Part shown: one piece after another, positions 35,767 through 46,615 of the stretch
Position numbering within the stretch: position 1 is the first letter of the stretch
Layout of the letters: each line of letters starts with the position of its first letter
Source: Geobacter sp. AOG1
GTDB taxonomy: Bacteria > Desulfobacterota > Desulfuromonadia > Geobacterales > Geobacteraceae
Assembly: GCF_019972315.1 (NCBI RefSeq)
Contig: NZ_BLIZ01000001.1
Span: forward strand, 2,236,549-2,300,548
Direction of reading: 5' to 3'
Length of the DNA stretch: 64,000 bases
Notes under the pieces: generated by a model
What the model was told of the DNA's origin: nothing
The model's input: the letters and a program-made list of their open reading frames with translations, nothing else
Database searches by the model: none
Position numbers and translations under genes: made by a program

Positions 35767-37893
35767 GTGAGGCGTTTATTCATTCTGCTGGTACTGCTCT
35801 GCGCTCTCCCCGTGTTCCTCTACGCCAAGGAATACAAGGTCGTCACGTTCAAGACCGAAACCGCCGGCACGGTGGAGTTCAACCACGATGTGCATCTGGC
35901 CCGGCTGGGGAAAAGTTGTACGGCCTGTCATAATACCCTCTACAACGTGGTGAAGAAAAATCCATCCGTCACCATGGCTGAAATGGAAAAGGGAAAGTCA
36001 TGCGGCGCATGCCATGACAAAAAGAAGGCCTTTGCCTTGGCCGACTGCATACGTTGTCATCGGGTAAAGGACGTTCCCATCGAGATTCCCGATTTCGGGG
36101 CGGTGGTATTCAGTCACAATTTCCACCTGGGGATGTACAGTTGCGGGGAGTGCCATAACAAGCTGTTCAAACCTGGCCCCGGCAATCCCCATGTTTCCAT
36201 GGCCCAGATGGAGCGGGGTGCCTCCTGTGGTACTTGCCACGACGGAAAGTCCGCGTTTACGGTCAAGGAAAACTGCACGAAATGCCATGCGGTAAAGGAT
36301 ATCCCGTTCTCGGCCGATGCCCAGTTCAGCCACAAGGTCCACTTGGCAATGTACGGATGCGGCGACTGCCACAGCAAGCTGTTCGTTGCCGGTCCCAACA
36401 GCAAGCGGTACACCATGCAGGAGATGGCGAACGGGCGGTCGTGCGGCGCCTGTCATGACGGCAAGACCGGTTTCTCGGTGCAGGGGGACTGCGGAAAGTG
36501 CCACCAGGGGGTGAAGGAGGTTTCCTTCAAGGCGTCGGACGCCCTCTTCAGTCACAAATTCCATCTGACCATCTATCGCTGCGCGGACTGCCACAGCGGT
36601 ATTTTCGTCGGAGGCGCCGGTTCGAAACGCTTCACCATGGCTGATATGGAAAAATCCCGGTCATGCGGTGCCTGTCACGACAGCAATATCGCCTTTTCCG
36701 TGGCGGGAAGCTGCAACAAGTGCCACACCTCGACCAAGGAGATAACGTTCGACATCAAGGATGCGGGCAAGGTGACTTTCAGTCACGACTTTCATAAGGG
36801 TATGTACGCATGTGGCGACTGCCACAACAAGGTATTCCGCACCGGCAGCGAGAGCCGGCACTATTCCATGGCGGAGATGGAAAAAGGGCAGTCGTGCGGC
36901 GCATGCCATGACGGAAAGACCGCCTTTACGGTCGCGGGCAACTGCGGCAAGTGCCACCCGGTGAAGGAGATCACGTTCACTGACGATGCCGTTTTCAGCC
37001 ACACCAAGCACCTGGAAATGTACAGGTGCGCCGACTGCCACAATAAGCTGTTCAAGGCGGGCCCGGACAACACGCGCCATACCATGGGGGAAATGGAGAA
37101 GGGGACGTCCTGCGGGGCCTGCCATGACGGGAATACCGGCTTTTCCGTCAAGGGGGACTGTAACAGGTGCCACAAGACCACCATCGAGGTGACCTTCAAG
37201 GTGCCGGAGACGGGAGCGACTCTTTTCAGCCACAAGTTCCATACCGGAATGTACAAATGCACCGACTGCCACAACAGTATCTTCGCAACCGGCAAGGCTG
37301 CGAAACGATACAAGATGGTCGACATGGAGCAGGGAAGGTCGTGCGGGGCCTGTCATGATGCCAAGACCGCCTTCAGCGTCAAGGAAAACTGTGAGAAATG
37401 CCACCCGGTAAAGGAGGTCAGGTTCAAGGAGTCGGGAGCGCTCTTCAGCCACAAGTTCCATATTGCCGCGTACCGCTGCAATGACTGTCACGACAAGATT
37501 TTCAGTCCGGGATTGGCGACTCGCCGTGCAACCATGCCTGACATGGAGAAGGGGAAGTCGTGCGGAGCCTGTCACGACGGGAAATCGGCGTTTGTCTCCA
37601 GCGAAAACTGCGCAAAGTGCCATACGGTGACCAAGGCGGTACGCTACGAAATACCAGGCACGGTCGGCAATGCCCTTTTCAGCCACAAGGTCCACATGAG
37701 CCGTGGGTACACCTGTGCAGACTGCCACAAGAAACTTATCCCGACGGGGGTTGAGCGCCGGCCCGTCACCATGAAACAGATGGAAGAGGGCAAATCGTGC
37801 GGGTCCTGTCACGGTTTCAGCATGGCTTTCAGCGTCAAGGACCAGAGCAGCTGCGACCGGTGCCACCAACGGCGGTTTGTACCCGAGAACTAA
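35767..37893 (+). CDS. 27-heme c-type cytochrome made of nine triheme units
   Basis: 708 residues with a Sec signal peptide (RRLFILLVLLCALPVFLYA). I count 27 CxxCH motifs in nine repeats of ~76 residues; each unit follows F(S/N)HxxH, CxxCH, a MExG(x)SCGACH segment, then CxKCH. This matches the c7-type triheme domain found in Geobacter polydomain (nanowire-like) cytochromes, which carry electrons in the periplasm. GTG 35767 is preferred over ATG 35752 because AAGGAG lies 6 nt upstream and the leader is then typical. No membrane anchor or lipobox. Adjacency to the chemosensory operon is notable; co-transcription is possible as no terminator is seen between. Confidence 0.92.
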   Translation: MRRLFILLVLLCALPVFLYAKEYKVVTFKTETAGTVEFNHDVHLARLGKSCTACHNTLYNVVKKNPSVTMAEMEKGKSCGACHDKKKAFALADCIRCHRVKDVPIEIPDFGAVVFSHNFHLGMYSCGECHNKLFKPGPGNPHVSMAQMERGASCGTCHDGKSAFTVKENCTKCHAVKDIPFSADAQFSHKVHLAMYGCGDCHSKLFVAGPNSKRYTMQEMANGRSCGACHDGKTGFSVQGDCGKCHQGVKEVSFKASDALFSHKFHLTIYRCADCHSGIFVGGAGSKRFTMADMEKSRSCGACHDSNIAFSVAGSCNKCHTSTKEITFDIKDAGKVTFSHDFHKGMYACGDCHNKVFRTGSESRHYSMAEMEKGQSCGACHDGKTAFTVAGNCGKCHPVKEITFTDDAVFSHTKHLEMYRCADCHNKLFKAGPDNTRHTMGEMEKGTSCGACHDGNTGFSVKGDCNRCHKTTIEVTFKVPETGATLFSHKFHTGMYKCTDCHNSIFATGKAAKRYKMVDMEQGRSCGACHDAKTAFSVKENCEKCHPVKEVRFKESGALFSHKFHIAAYRCNDCHDKIFSPGLATRRATMPDMEKGKSCGACHDGKSAFVSSENCAKCHTVTKAVRYEIPGTVGNALFSHKVHMSRGYTCADCHKKLIPTGVERRPVTMKQMEEGKSCGSCHGFSMAFSVKDQSSCDRCHQRRFVPEN

Positions 37894-37924
37894 GGGCTGG
37901 GAAAACAGGACGTAATTTCGGAAA

Positions 37925-37948
37925 CAGGGCGGCCCACAGGCCGCCCTG
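37925..37948. other. GC-rich hairpin upstream of leuS
   Basis: CAGGGCGGCC-CACA-GGCCGCCCTG, perfect 10-bp stem, 32 bp after the cytochrome stop and 23 bp before leuS. No U-run follows; it may end the cytochrome transcript or act in the leuS leader. Confidence 0.5.
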
Positions 37949-37970
37949 CTGATTTATCGGGAGGGTATAC

Positions 37971-40445
37971 GTGGAAGAGAAATATGTTCCAAAAAATGTC
38001 GAGGAAACGTGGCAACAGCACTGGGAAACCAGAAAAAGTTTCAAGGTAACGGAAGACGAGGGCAAGCAGAAGTATTACCTGCTCGAGATGTTTCCCTATC
38101 CCTCCGGTCGCATCCATATGGGGCACGTACGCAATTACTCCATCGGTGACGTGGTTGCCCGTTTCAAGAGGATGAAGGGGTTCAATGTTCTCCATCCCAT
38201 GGGTTGGGACGCCTTCGGCATGCCGGCTGAAAACGCCGCCATCCAGAACCGTAGCCATCCCGCAACCTGGACCTACGAAAATATCGCGTACATGCGCGGC
38301 CAGCTGAAGAAGATGGGGCTCTCTTACGACTGGGACCGTGAGTTGGCAACCTGTGACGTGGAATATTACGCGTGGGAACAGCGAATTTTCCTCCAGATGT
38401 TTGAGCGGGGACTTGCCTACAAGAAGACGTCGTACGTCAACTGGTGTCCGAAATGCGAGACTGTGCTCGCCAACGAGCAGGTGGAGGATGGGGGGTGCTG
38501 GCGTTGCGACAGCAGCGTCGTGCAGAAAGAACTGGAGCAGTGGTTCTTCCGGATAACCGACTATGCGGAGGAACTGCTGGAGTATACCGACAAGCTTCCC
38601 GGGTGGCCGGAGCGGGTGCTGGTCATGCAGCGCAACTGGATCGGCAAGAGCTACGGCTGCGAGATCGATTTTCCCCTCGAAGGGAAGACCGGTAAGATCA
38701 GGGTCTATACCACCCGCCAGGACACCCTCTACGGTGCCACCTTCATGTCCCTGGCCCCCGAGCACCCCATGGCCCTGGAACTCACCACCCCCGATCGCAG
38801 GGCCGAGGTTGAGGCGTTTGTCGACAAGGTGAAAAAGACCGACAAGATACGGCGAACCGCCGACGACCTGGAGAAGGAGGGGGTCTTTACCGGCTCCTAC
38901 TGCATTAACCCGGTCACCAAAGCAAAGATGCCCATCTATCTCGCCAACTTCGTCCTTCAGGAGTACGGTACCGGCGCGGTCATGGCGGTGCCGACACACG
39001 ACCAGCGCGATTTCGAGTTTGCGAAAAAGTACGATCTACCGCTTCGGATCGTGATCCAGCCTGACGGGGAGGCGCTTGATCCCGCCACCATGGCGTGCGC
39101 CTACACAGAGGTTGGGACCATGGTCAATTCCGGCCCCTTCGATGGAATGCGCAGCGACGAGGCGAAGGAAAAGATCGCGGAACATCTCGACCGTGAAGGG
39201 GTTGGCACGAAGACCGTCAACTTCCGCTTGCGGGACTGGGGGATATCCCGTCAGCGTTACTGGGGGAACCCGATTCCGGTGATCTACTGCGATTCCTGCG
39301 GAGTGGTACCCGTCCCGGAGAAGGACCTGCCGGTAGTCCTTCCCATGGACGTCGCGTTCACCGGGGAGGGGGGGAGCCCTTTGGCGAAGATCGACTCGTT
39401 CGCCAACGTGGCCTGTCCCCTCTGTGGCAAGCCGGCCCGCCGTGAGACCGATACTATGGATACCTTTGTCCAGTCATCCTGGTATTTTCTGCGCTATTGT
39501 TGTCCCGATTTCAACGCCGGTCCAATAGACAAGTCCCGTGCCCAGTACTGGATGTCCGTCGACCAGTACATAGGCGGGATCGAGCATGCGGTGTTGCACC
39601 TGCTGTACGCCCGTTTCTTCACCAAGGTCCTGCGCGACCTGGGATACGTCGACGTTGACGAACCGTTTACCAATCTCCTCACCCAGGGGATGGTGATCAA
39701 GGACGGTGCCAAGATGAGCAAGTCCAAGGGGAACGTGGTCGATCCCAACGCGCTCATCGACCGGTACGGTGCCGACACCGCCCGGCTCTTTTCCCTCTTT
39801 GCTGCGCCGCCTGAGAAGGATCTGGACTGGAGCGACCAGGGAGTTGACGGGAGCTACCGGTTCATCAACCGTGTCTGGAAGCTTGTGGTCGAGGCGCTTC
39901 CCTTCATTAAAAACAGCGGCGCCGTCGATTCGACTGCGCTCTCCGATGATGCCCGGAGTCTGCGTCGAACGGTACACAAGACCATCAGGAAGGTAACCGA
40001 CGATCTGGATGAGCGGTTCCACTTCAATACTGCCATTGCAGCGGTCATGGAACTGGTGAATGCCATCTATGCCTTCGAGCCGAAGAATGCCCCGGAGAAT
40101 GCTGCCGTCCTCAGGGAGGGGATAGAAAGTGTCGTGCTCCTGCTTTCTCCCTTCGTCCCCCATGTGACGGAGGAACTCTGGGAGGCCATCGGCCACGAGG
40201 GTGGGGTCGAGGCGACCGGTTGGCCCACGTGGGACGAGACCGCCACCGTGGACGAGGAGCTTCTCATCGTCATCCAGGTGAACGGCAAACTCCGCGGCAA
40301 GGTCACCGTGCCTGCCGGCGCCGCCGAGGATGTGGTCAAAGAGGCCGCCTTCGCCGACGAAAGGGTGAAGTCATGGCTCGAGGGGAAGCAGGTGCGCAAG
40401 GCGATCTACGTTCCCGGCAAGCTTATCAATATCGTCGTTGGATGA
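37971..40445 (+). CDS. leuS: Leucyl-tRNA synthetase
   Basis: 824-residue class I synthetase. HIGH-type motif [16 protein letters not shown], the CP1 editing domain ([12 protein letters not shown] and [15 protein letters not shown], including the Thr-rich and Asp editing residues), zinc-type [13 protein letters not shown], and [12 protein letters not shown]. The bacterial form with a C-terminal domain. GTG 37971 follows GGGAGGG. Begins a unit leuS-lptE-holA, an order also seen in other proteobacteria. Confidence 0.97.
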   Translation: MEEKYVPKNVEETWQQHWETRKSFKVTEDEGKQKYYLLEMFPYPSGRIHMGHVRNYSIGDVVARFKRMKGFNVLHPMGWDAFGMPAENAAIQNRSHPATWTYENIAYMRGQLKKMGLSYDWDRELATCDVEYYAWEQRIFLQMFERGLAYKKTSYVNWCPKCETVLANEQVEDGGCWRCDSSVVQKELEQWFFRITDYAEELLEYTDKLPGWPERVLVMQRNWIGKSYGCEIDFPLEGKTGKIRVYTTRQDTLYGATFMSLAPEHPMALELTTPDRRAEVEAFVDKVKKTDKIRRTADDLEKEGVFTGSYCINPVTKAKMPIYLANFVLQEYGTGAVMAVPTHDQRDFEFAKKYDLPLRIVIQPDGEALDPATMACAYTEVGTMVNSGPFDGMRSDEAKEKIAEHLDREGVGTKTVNFRLRDWGISRQRYWGNPIPVIYCDSCGVVPVPEKDLPVVLPMDVAFTGEGGSPLAKIDSFANVACPLCGKPARRETDTMDTFVQSSWYFLRYCCPDFNAGPIDKSRAQYWMSVDQYIGGIEHAVLHLLYARFFTKVLRDLGYVDVDEPFTNLLTQGMVIKDGAKMSKSKGNVVDPNALIDRYGADTARLFSLFAAPPEKDLDWSDQGVDGSYRFINRVWKLVVEALPFIKNSGAVDSTALSDDARSLRRTVHKTIRKVTDDLDERFHFNTAIAAVMELVNAIYAFEPKNAPENAAVLREGIESVVLLLSPFVPHVTEELWEAIGHEGGVEATGWPTWDETATVDEELLIVIQVNGKLRGKVTVPAGAAEDVVKEAAFADERVKSWLEGKQVRKAIYVPGKLINIVVG

Positions 40446-40521
40446 AACCTATCTTCCAGCACTCAGATGCAGGGGTGTTTCGTGAATCTGGCGTTTGCTT
40501 GAGCGTCGGTCAGAGGTCGTC

Positions 40522-41043
40522 ATGGTTCGTTACGTCATTTGTCTGCTGCTGTTAGCGGGCTGTTTGCCCATGGTCGGCTGTGGCTACCAACTGTCCAACC
40601 GGCCGGGGAGTTCGTCTCCCCTTGTGGGGAAAACCGTTTTCATACCCCTGTTTGCCAACAGGATTTACCGCCCCCAGGTGGAGGCGGTCCTGACCCGACA
40701 GATGATGGAGGAGTTTGCCCAACGAAGCGGGGGACTGGTCGTCTCCGCTGAAGAGAAGGCCGAACTGGTGGTGGAAGGGGCGGTAATCGGGTACACAACG
40801 GGACAGGTAGCATATTCAGCAACGGATACTGCCGCTCTGAAGAGGCTAACTCTCACCGCGGAAGCAACGTTGAGGGAACGGAAAAGCCAGCGGATTATCT
40901 GGAAAGGGAGTCTTTCCCTCTTCCAGGATTATCCGGCCGTTGCCGATCTTGCACTGCAGCAGAGCGCCCAGGAAGAAGCCCTCAGGGCAACCTGCAGACG
41001 TCTTGCCGAAGAGTTCTATCAGCAGATGAATGGGGCATTTTAG
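40522..41043 (+). CDS. lptE: LPS assembly lipoprotein LptE
   Basis: 173 residues. Lipoprotein leader MVRYVICLLLLAGCLPMVGCGYQL, then the LptE body (YQL...VFIPLFANRIYRPQVEAVLTRQMMEEF). LptE plugs the LptD barrel and inserts LPS in the outer leaflet. Two candidate lipoboxes are present, LLAGC and MVGC; conservation of CGYQL suggests the second is the modified cysteine. ATG 40522 follows AGAGG. The leuS-lptE-holA order supports the call. Confidence 0.88.
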   Translation: MVRYVICLLLLAGCLPMVGCGYQLSNRPGSSSPLVGKTVFIPLFANRIYRPQVEAVLTRQMMEEFAQRSGGLVVSAEEKAELVVEGAVIGYTTGQVAYSATDTAALKRLTLTAEATLRERKSQRIIWKGSLSLFQDYPAVADLALQQSAQEEALRATCRRLAEEFYQQMNGAF

Positions 41044-41072
41044 GCGGGATTGAGGAGTACTCTATTTCACAG

Positions 41073-42107
41073 ATGAAACCGGATGAATTTTCCAGGGCAC
41101 TGGATAAGGGGGAAATAGCTCCCCTCTATTACCTGTACGGTGATGAGCCGTTTCTGGTGGAGCGAGCGGTGAAGCACCTGCTGGCACTGGTAGTAGACCC
41201 CGGTTTCCGGGACTTCAACCTGACCGTTCTCTACGGTAACGAGTGCAAAGGAGGGGAAGTCGTGGAAAATGCCCAGACTCTCCCCATGTTTGCCGAGCGG
41301 CGGGTGGTGTTGGTCAAACGTGCCCAGGATCTCCCCGCAGTCGCCCAGGAGATACTGGCCGGCTATGTGCAGAATCCATCTCCTTCCACCTGTCTCATCC
41401 TGCAGGGGGAGAAGATTGACCAGCGGAAGAAGCTCTCTGTCGAATTGAAGAAGCATGGGGCTCTGGTGGAGTTCAAGCGCCCCTATGAAAACCAGCTGTC
41501 GCCATTTGTCCGGGAGGAGGCGGCTCAGCACGGCAAGAGAGTCGAGCCAGCGGCCGCGGAGTTTCTCGTCTACCTTACCGGTGCGAATCTCCAGGAACTC
41601 TCCATGCAGTTGGACAAGGTTGCCACCTATGTTGGTGACCGACCTACCATATCCCTTGCCGACGTCAAGGGGGTGGTTTCCGACACGCGGGTGGACAGCG
41701 TATTCGAGCTGACCGATGCACTGGGAGAGAAAAACCTGGAGCGGGCGCTGCGTAATCTCAACACCATCCTGCGGGACGGCGAAGAGCCGATACGCCTGCT
41801 CGGCATGATCAGTCGCCATTTTCGCCAGCTCTGGAAAGTACTGGAACTCGTCAACCGTAATACTCCGCAGCAGGAGATCAGCCGGGTAGCGGGGATCAAT
41901 CCCTACTTTCTCAAGGGGATTTTGGCGCAAGCGCGTAACTTTTCCGGGAAGGAACTGCGGGAAATTTTCGGGCTGCTGCTGGAGACCGACCTGGCGTTGA
42001 AATCGAGCGGCGGGAAGCCGGCACTACTGATGGAGCGCCTGGTGTTGCAGGTCTGCATGGCGTACGGCGTCCCGAAGCGGGAGGCTCGAAGGGTGGCGGG
42101 AAGATAA
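41073..42107 (+). CDS. holA: DNA polymerase III delta subunit
   Basis: 344-residue clamp-loader subunit that opens the beta clamp. The N-terminus has PLYYLYGDEPFLVERAVKHL, characteristic of HolA, with an AAA-like fold and a C-terminal helical collar (VFELTDALGEKNLERALRNL). The pair lptE-holA is common in gram-negative bacteria. Ends in a terminator shared with rpsT. Confidence 0.94.
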   Translation: MKPDEFSRALDKGEIAPLYYLYGDEPFLVERAVKHLLALVVDPGFRDFNLTVLYGNECKGGEVVENAQTLPMFAERRVVLVKRAQDLPAVAQEILAGYVQNPSPSTCLILQGEKIDQRKKLSVELKKHGALVEFKRPYENQLSPFVREEAAQHGKRVEPAAAEFLVYLTGANLQELSMQLDKVATYVGDRPTISLADVKGVVSDTRVDSVFELTDALGEKNLERALRNLNTILRDGEEPIRLLGMISRHFRQLWKVLELVNRNTPQQEISRVAGINPYFLKGILAQARNFSGKELREIFGLLLETDLALKSSGGKPALLMERLVLQVCMAYGVPKREARRVAGR

Positions 42108-42138
42108 AAAAAGGCCTCCGATACGGAGGCCTTTTTTT
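42106..42138. terminator. Bidirectional terminator between holA and rpsT
   Basis: AAGGCCTCCG-ATA-CGGAGGCCTT with A-run before and seven T after, between converging genes; the stem begins 4 bp after the holA stop. Confidence 0.92.
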
Positions 42139-42168
42139 ATGCCATAATGCGGTTGCTCGGTACGCCGA

Positions 42169-42432
42169 TCAACCGAGTGTATTGACGAGTTTTGTGAGGC
42201 GCGAAACGTTGCGGGAAGCGGTATTGCGCTGGATAACCCCTTTGGTGACAGCCGAATCGATTACCGGAATGGCGGCGGTCAGTGCTTCCTTGGCGGCGGC
42301 AGTGTCCTTGAGTTCGGCGGCTTCGCGTACCCGCTTTATGAAAGTCCGCAGGGTGGAGCGGACATGCTTGTTTCTCTCGTTTTTCTTCTCGTTCTGCTTG
42401 TTTCTCTTGATGGCCGACTTGTGGTTTGCCAA
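42169..42432 (-). CDS. rpsT: 30S ribosomal protein S20
   Basis: 87 residues starting [20 protein letters not shown], the standard S20 sequence. The start codon is TTG at 42432 preceded by GGAGGTG; a UUG start is also known for E. coli rpsT, where it takes part in autogenous control, so a similar use here is plausible. Single gene on the minus strand. Confidence 0.96.
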   Translation of the reverse strand: MANHKSAIKRNKQNEKKNERNKHVRSTLRTFIKRVREAAELKDTAAAKEALTAAIPVIDSAVTKGVIQRNTASRNVSRLTKLVNTLG

Positions 42433-42535
42433 ACTGCACCTCCATTTGCTATGTCGTCATGAGTTAATGTTTTTTAGAAAGAAAACTTATAGCACTATGC
42501 CAGAGTGCTGTCAAGGTAAAATCAATGGGGGGGAG

Positions 42536-42562
42536 TAGAAAAAAAGGGCGGACGGTCCGCCC
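42536..42562 (-). terminator. Intrinsic terminator of the MCP gene
   Basis: On the minus strand GGGCGGA-CCG-TCCGCCC is followed by seven T residues, 23 bp after the MCP stop. Confidence 0.88.
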
Positions 42563-42585
42563 ACATTTCGTCTCTGCGGGTGCTT

Positions 42586-44814
42586 TCACTGCTGTTCATT
42601 TGATGTCGTTACCTTGAATTTCCCCATTTCTTTCTGCATGAGCTCCATCTGCCCCGTCAGGCTTGCCACCGCTTCATCCATTACCTTGCTGGCCTGAAGG
42701 TTGATGGCTGCCGATTGCTGAATATTTCCCACCGCTTCGACGATCTGTGCGCTCCCCCGACTCTGTTCTTCGGTGGCATTCTTGATCTGCTGGACCATGT
42801 CGGTTATGTCTTCGGCGGAGTGGGCGATGAAATTACCTCCCTTGCTCTGTTCCCTGGTGGACAGCCGTACCTGACCGGTGAGCACTTTCATTCGTTCCGA
42901 TGCCCCCGATATCATGTCGCTCGCCGTTGACTGCTGCCGTGTTGCAACGGCTATCTGGCCGACCATTTCCGAAATCCGTTCCATAGCCTCCCGTATCATC
43001 TGGCTCCCTTTCGCCTGCTCTTCGGTAGCGCGAGCTATGGAGTCCATCTGATCTGACGTTCGTTCAACGCCGCTGACAATCTGGCCCAATGCCTCGCCGG
43101 ATTTCAGTGAAAGCTGCTCTCCCTTGCTGATGCTCTGTTCCGCGTCCTTGATGGCGGAGACGGCCCGCTGGCTTTCTTCCTGGACGGCCTTGATGACCTG
43201 GGATATTTCACGGGTGGAGTTGCTTGTCTGCTCAGCCAGTTCTTTAATCTCGTCGGCTACCACCGCGAACCCTTTGCCGTGCTCGCCTGCCTGTGCGGCG
43301 ATGATAGCGGCATTGAGAGCCAGCAGGTTGGTCTGGTCGGCGACGGAATCTATTACGGAGAGGATGGCGCCGATGTCCCGGGCACGGGTTGATAGCGACT
43401 CGATGGCATCCGTCGTGATGCGGGAGGCCCGTCGGATATCCGTGATGCCGGCAATAGTTGCGTCCACCGCGACCTGACCGCGTTCAGCGTCTTTGCGTAC
43501 GGCCTGGGAGATGGAGGCGGTTTCCATGGCGTTCTTTTCTACTTCACGAATGGAAACGTTCATCTGCTCGATGGAGCAGGCTGTACTTGTGGCTTCATCC
43601 ATCAGGACGGCTGTATTGGCACCGATCTGCCGAATAGATGCCGTCATCTGTGTGATGGAGGAGCTAACCTCTTCCACTGCTGCATCCAGGATTTCAGCGT
43701 TAAGTGCCACCTCTTCGACGCTTGCCGCCATTTCCAGGGTTGATGACGACATTGCCGATGCCGAAAGAGAGAGATTGTCTACATTGGTTCCTACTTCTTT
43801 GATGGTGGCACTTATTTCAATCACAGCGGAGGAAGTCTGCGTGACACCGCCGGACTGCATTTCAGCCGCGCCAACGACTTGCTGGGAAGCGGATCGCATA
43901 TCGGCTGCTATCTGGCTCAACTTTCGAAGGGTAGTCATTGTCTGTGCCACTATGGCCGACAACCGGTCCGCCATGGTGTTGTAGTCGATGCACAGTTTTG
44001 CCATCTCGTCGCCGGAATCGACCAACACCCGGGCGGTAAGATCCCCCTCCGCCCCGCGATGTAGGGCGTTGACGATCAGACTGATTCGCCTTGTGATACT
44101 CCGTGTAATCAGCATGCCGAGCAGGATTGCTATCCCCATCGAAAGGGCGATGACTGCCACGAAGGTCATGGTGGCGTTTCGCTTGATTTTTGCGGATTCC
44201 TTGTCGGTCTGTATTCTCTGGCTGTCAACAGTATCTGCCAAGTCGTCGATGTCGAGTTTGGCATTTTCACTCGATTCCATTATTTGTTTTCGGGCCAGGT
44301 TGTTAAGTTTGTCGTCCGCCAGGGCATTCTTTGCTGCCTGGTCCACCACTCCCGGGGTAAGTCCTTTCAAGAGAGATGCCTTATGCGCCAGGGTCTGCTC
44401 TGCAACTTTTTCAAACTCGGCCCAGCTCGTCAGTACCCCCTGGGCCTGCTTCTCGATCATGCTTCCCTTCTTTGCCGGAGGAACCCCCAGTTTCTTGTCC
44501 CCGTTCAGGATTACGGCTACGTTCTTTTTGAATAGATCATTCTTCTTTCGGTAATTCTCCGCATATTTGTCAAAATCGGCTCTTTCCGTCCGAACCAGGG
44601 CCGCTTCCACCAGGTTTACCCGGCAGGCTTTCTGGTTCATCTCCATCTGCAGAACCTGCTTTTCCTGGGCGGCAGAGCTCTTCATGATGGCGTTTACCTC
44701 GGTGCCGACCCTGTCAATGGTCCGGATCCCGAAACTACCGGTGAAAGCAACAATTGCGGCCATCAGGAAGAACGCCCCGATGAGTTTTGTTCCGAGTGAA
44801 AGGTTTTTCAGCAT
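42586..44814 (-). CDS. Methyl-accepting chemotaxis protein
   Basis: 742 residues. TM1 about residues 8-30 ([20 protein letters not shown]), a helical four-helix-bundle-type periplasmic domain to about 200, TM2 ([18 protein letters not shown]), HAMP, then a long cytoplasmic domain. The signalling hairpin tip is [36 protein letters not shown]. No C-terminal CheR-binding pentapeptide. ATG 44814 follows AAGGGGAAG; the upstream in-frame ATG 44856 has no ribosome site. The only receptor gene in the window, on the opposite strand and 7 kb from the chemosensory operon. Confidence 0.93.
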   Translation of the reverse strand: MLKNLSLGTKLIGAFFLMAAIVAFTGSFGIRTIDRVGTEVNAIMKSSAAQEKQVLQMEMNQKACRVNLVEAALVRTERADFDKYAENYRKKNDLFKKNVAVILNGDKKLGVPPAKKGSMIEKQAQGVLTSWAEFEKVAEQTLAHKASLLKGLTPGVVDQAAKNALADDKLNNLARKQIMESSENAKLDIDDLADTVDSQRIQTDKESAKIKRNATMTFVAVIALSMGIAILLGMLITRSITRRISLIVNALHRGAEGDLTARVLVDSGDEMAKLCIDYNTMADRLSAIVAQTMTTLRKLSQIAADMRSASQQVVGAAEMQSGGVTQTSSAVIEISATIKEVGTNVDNLSLSASAMSSSTLEMAASVEEVALNAEILDAAVEEVSSSITQMTASIRQIGANTAVLMDEATSTACSIEQMNVSIREVEKNAMETASISQAVRKDAERGQVAVDATIAGITDIRRASRITTDAIESLSTRARDIGAILSVIDSVADQTNLLALNAAIIAAQAGEHGKGFAVVADEIKELAEQTSNSTREISQVIKAVQEESQRAVSAIKDAEQSISKGEQLSLKSGEALGQIVSGVERTSDQMDSIARATEEQAKGSQMIREAMERISEMVGQIAVATRQQSTASDMISGASERMKVLTGQVRLSTREQSKGGNFIAHSAEDITDMVQQIKNATEEQSRGSAQIVEAVGNIQQSAAINLQASKVMDEAVASLTGQMELMQKEMGKFKVTTSNEQQ

Positions 44815-45018
44815 GTCTTCCCCTTCTTGAAGTTGCTTGATGCTGTAACAATTCAACTCATTAAGTCTAATCCCTTATTGATAGGAAATAAAGAGGGAAT
44901 TGTGACTTAAAGTTGTGGTGTACAATCGAGACGGGTTTACGCACATTTCGCCGGAGAATGCACTGATGTAATTAACCGGATACACAGTATCTTCTGCCAT
45001 GGATTTGTGTCACGAGAC

Positions 45019-45047
45019 AAAAAAAAGGGCGAACCGGAGGTTCGCCC
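45019..45047 (-). terminator. Intrinsic terminator of the octaheme cytochrome gene
   Basis: Perfect 9-bp stem GGGCGAACC / GGTTCGCCC with a 3-nt loop; on the minus strand it is followed by eight T residues. Confidence 0.9.
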
Positions 45048-45072
45048 ACATTGCATCCAACGAAGGTGCTTG

Positions 45073-46458
45073 TTACCACTCTTCTTTTTGCTTCTCTATC
45101 AATTGTTTGAAGTATAGCTCCGGGTTGGTAAGTTTTTTGATTTCAGCGTCCGAATACCCCAGATCCCTGAAATTGAATACACCGTTGACGCCGTGGCAGT
45201 TGACGCAGTTCAGGGCCTTTGATTTGGTGACCAGGTGGTTGCTGCCGAAATAGATGGTCTGCCAGCCGGGAACTGCATTTTTCGCAACGGCAGCGGGATC
45301 TTTCATGCCGAGGGTCCGCGCAGCGGATTCAACCCCGGCACGGGTATTGCCGTTTGCCATGGGAGGGGCAAAGTCCATGGAGAGGAGCTTGCCGGTCTTC
45401 TGGTCGTAAAATGCTTTCCCAAGAAAGATCTTGAACGGATATATCTTGCTCTTGCCGTCCTTGCGGCTTCCGTTGGGTCCGATAAAATGCTGGTCGTTGC
45501 GAACGGTCTTGTTGTACCAGGCGTATACCGGTACGGTTGCGTTTGCCTCTTGCTTCAGCGTGGTAGGTTCGTAGAAACCGTCGCCGCCTTTCTCCCATAC
45601 GGTGAAGTCCTTCGCTACGGCTCCACCTGTCCGCGGGATATGGCAGGTCTGGCAGGCGATCTTGGCAGTATGGTTGTTGTAGACAGCAGAAAGGCCTTTG
45701 TGCGGTTTGTCACCATGGCAGTCGGTACAGGCAACGCGAACTCCGTCATTGGCCCAGTTGTTCGGGTCGAAGCCGGTCGGGATTTTGTGGTTTTTAGCCT
45801 TGTGACAGTCCACGCAGACCATCCCCTTTGCGGCATGGGCGTCTGTTTCCTTGGTGAAGACAAAGCCACGTTTCACCAGTACGCCGCCGCCGGCTGCCTC
45901 ATGGCAAACCATGCAGTTTTTTACCGTCGGCTTGGCGATGGCAAGCGCCGCCTTGGTGCTCCGGTCCTGACCCATGACTACCTGCCCCTGCGCGTTCTTG
46001 AACGGTTTTCGTTGCCGGAAGTCGTAATCGGTTGAATGGCAGACCAGGCAGTCAATAGCGTTTTGCGCCTCGGGACCGGTGCTCCCCACATCGCTCACAT
46101 GGTTGCCCGGGTGGCAGGTGTTGCAGCCGGTAAACTTGGATTTCCCCTCGGCGTTCTTGGGGATCTCCTTCAGGTTGTTGACGATGTCGTTACCGTTGCA
46201 CATGGTATAGATACGGTTCTTCATGCCGTATTCCTTTTTGGAATCCAGGTTAGACACATTGTCCACCTTGGAGGCATGTTTCCAGTGCACCGTGTCGAGG
46301 AATGTCTTGGCCGTGCCGGGATGACACTCTTCGCAGGTAGCCGGCCCTTTGTAACCGTTTTTCTCGATCTCGCTCTTGCCCGGATGTTCCGCTCCCCATA
46401 CGCCGGCTGCACAGAGGAGTGCCAGCAGCGTCGAGGTGATCGTCACCATCTGTTTCAT
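45073..46458 (-). CDS. Octaheme c-type cytochrome, tetrathionate-reductase-like
   Basis: 461 residues with a Sec signal peptide (MKQMVTITSTLLALLCAAGVWG). Eight CxxCH motifs: CEECH, CNTCH, CLVCH, CMVCH, CVDCH, CTDCH, CQTCH, CVNCH. The arrangement around DTVHWKHASK, CLVCHSTDYDF and KPTVKNCMVCHEAAGGG resembles, from memory, the octaheme tetrathionate reductase (OTR) family of Shewanella. The substrate may differ; OTR relatives also reduce nitrite or hydroxylamine. GGAGCAGAC precedes the ATG. Downstream of the porin and small secreted protein on the same strand, with which it may form a redox module. Confidence 0.85.
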   Translation of the reverse strand: MKQMVTITSTLLALLCAAGVWGAEHPGKSEIEKNGYKGPATCEECHPGTAKTFLDTVHWKHASKVDNVSNLDSKKEYGMKNRIYTMCNGNDIVNNLKEIPKNAEGKSKFTGCNTCHPGNHVSDVGSTGPEAQNAIDCLVCHSTDYDFRQRKPFKNAQGQVVMGQDRSTKAALAIAKPTVKNCMVCHEAAGGGVLVKRGFVFTKETDAHAAKGMVCVDCHKAKNHKIPTGFDPNNWANDGVRVACTDCHGDKPHKGLSAVYNNHTAKIACQTCHIPRTGGAVAKDFTVWEKGGDGFYEPTTLKQEANATVPVYAWYNKTVRNDQHFIGPNGSRKDGKSKIYPFKIFLGKAFYDQKTGKLLSMDFAPPMANGNTRAGVESAARTLGMKDPAAVAKNAVPGWQTIYFGSNHLVTKSKALNCVNCHGVNGVFNFRDLGYSDAEIKKLTNPELYFKQLIEKQKEEW

Positions 46459-46615
46459 GATGTCTGCTCCTTTTTTACGGTAGTTAAGCTTTGTTAATAA
46501 TTCGTAAAATCATTGTATATAATATATTCATATAAACGAATTAATGGTCGGAAAAAAATTGCAGCGCTTAAAGGTCACTGCAATTCAACGGATCGAATTT
46601 AATGCGTGTTGGGCA

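Noticed and set aside
35850..37890. Regular ~228-bp periodicity that could suggest a repeat array
   Set aside because: It is the coding repeat of the 27-heme cytochrome; unit sequences vary and are in frame, so it is not a CRISPR or satellite repeat.
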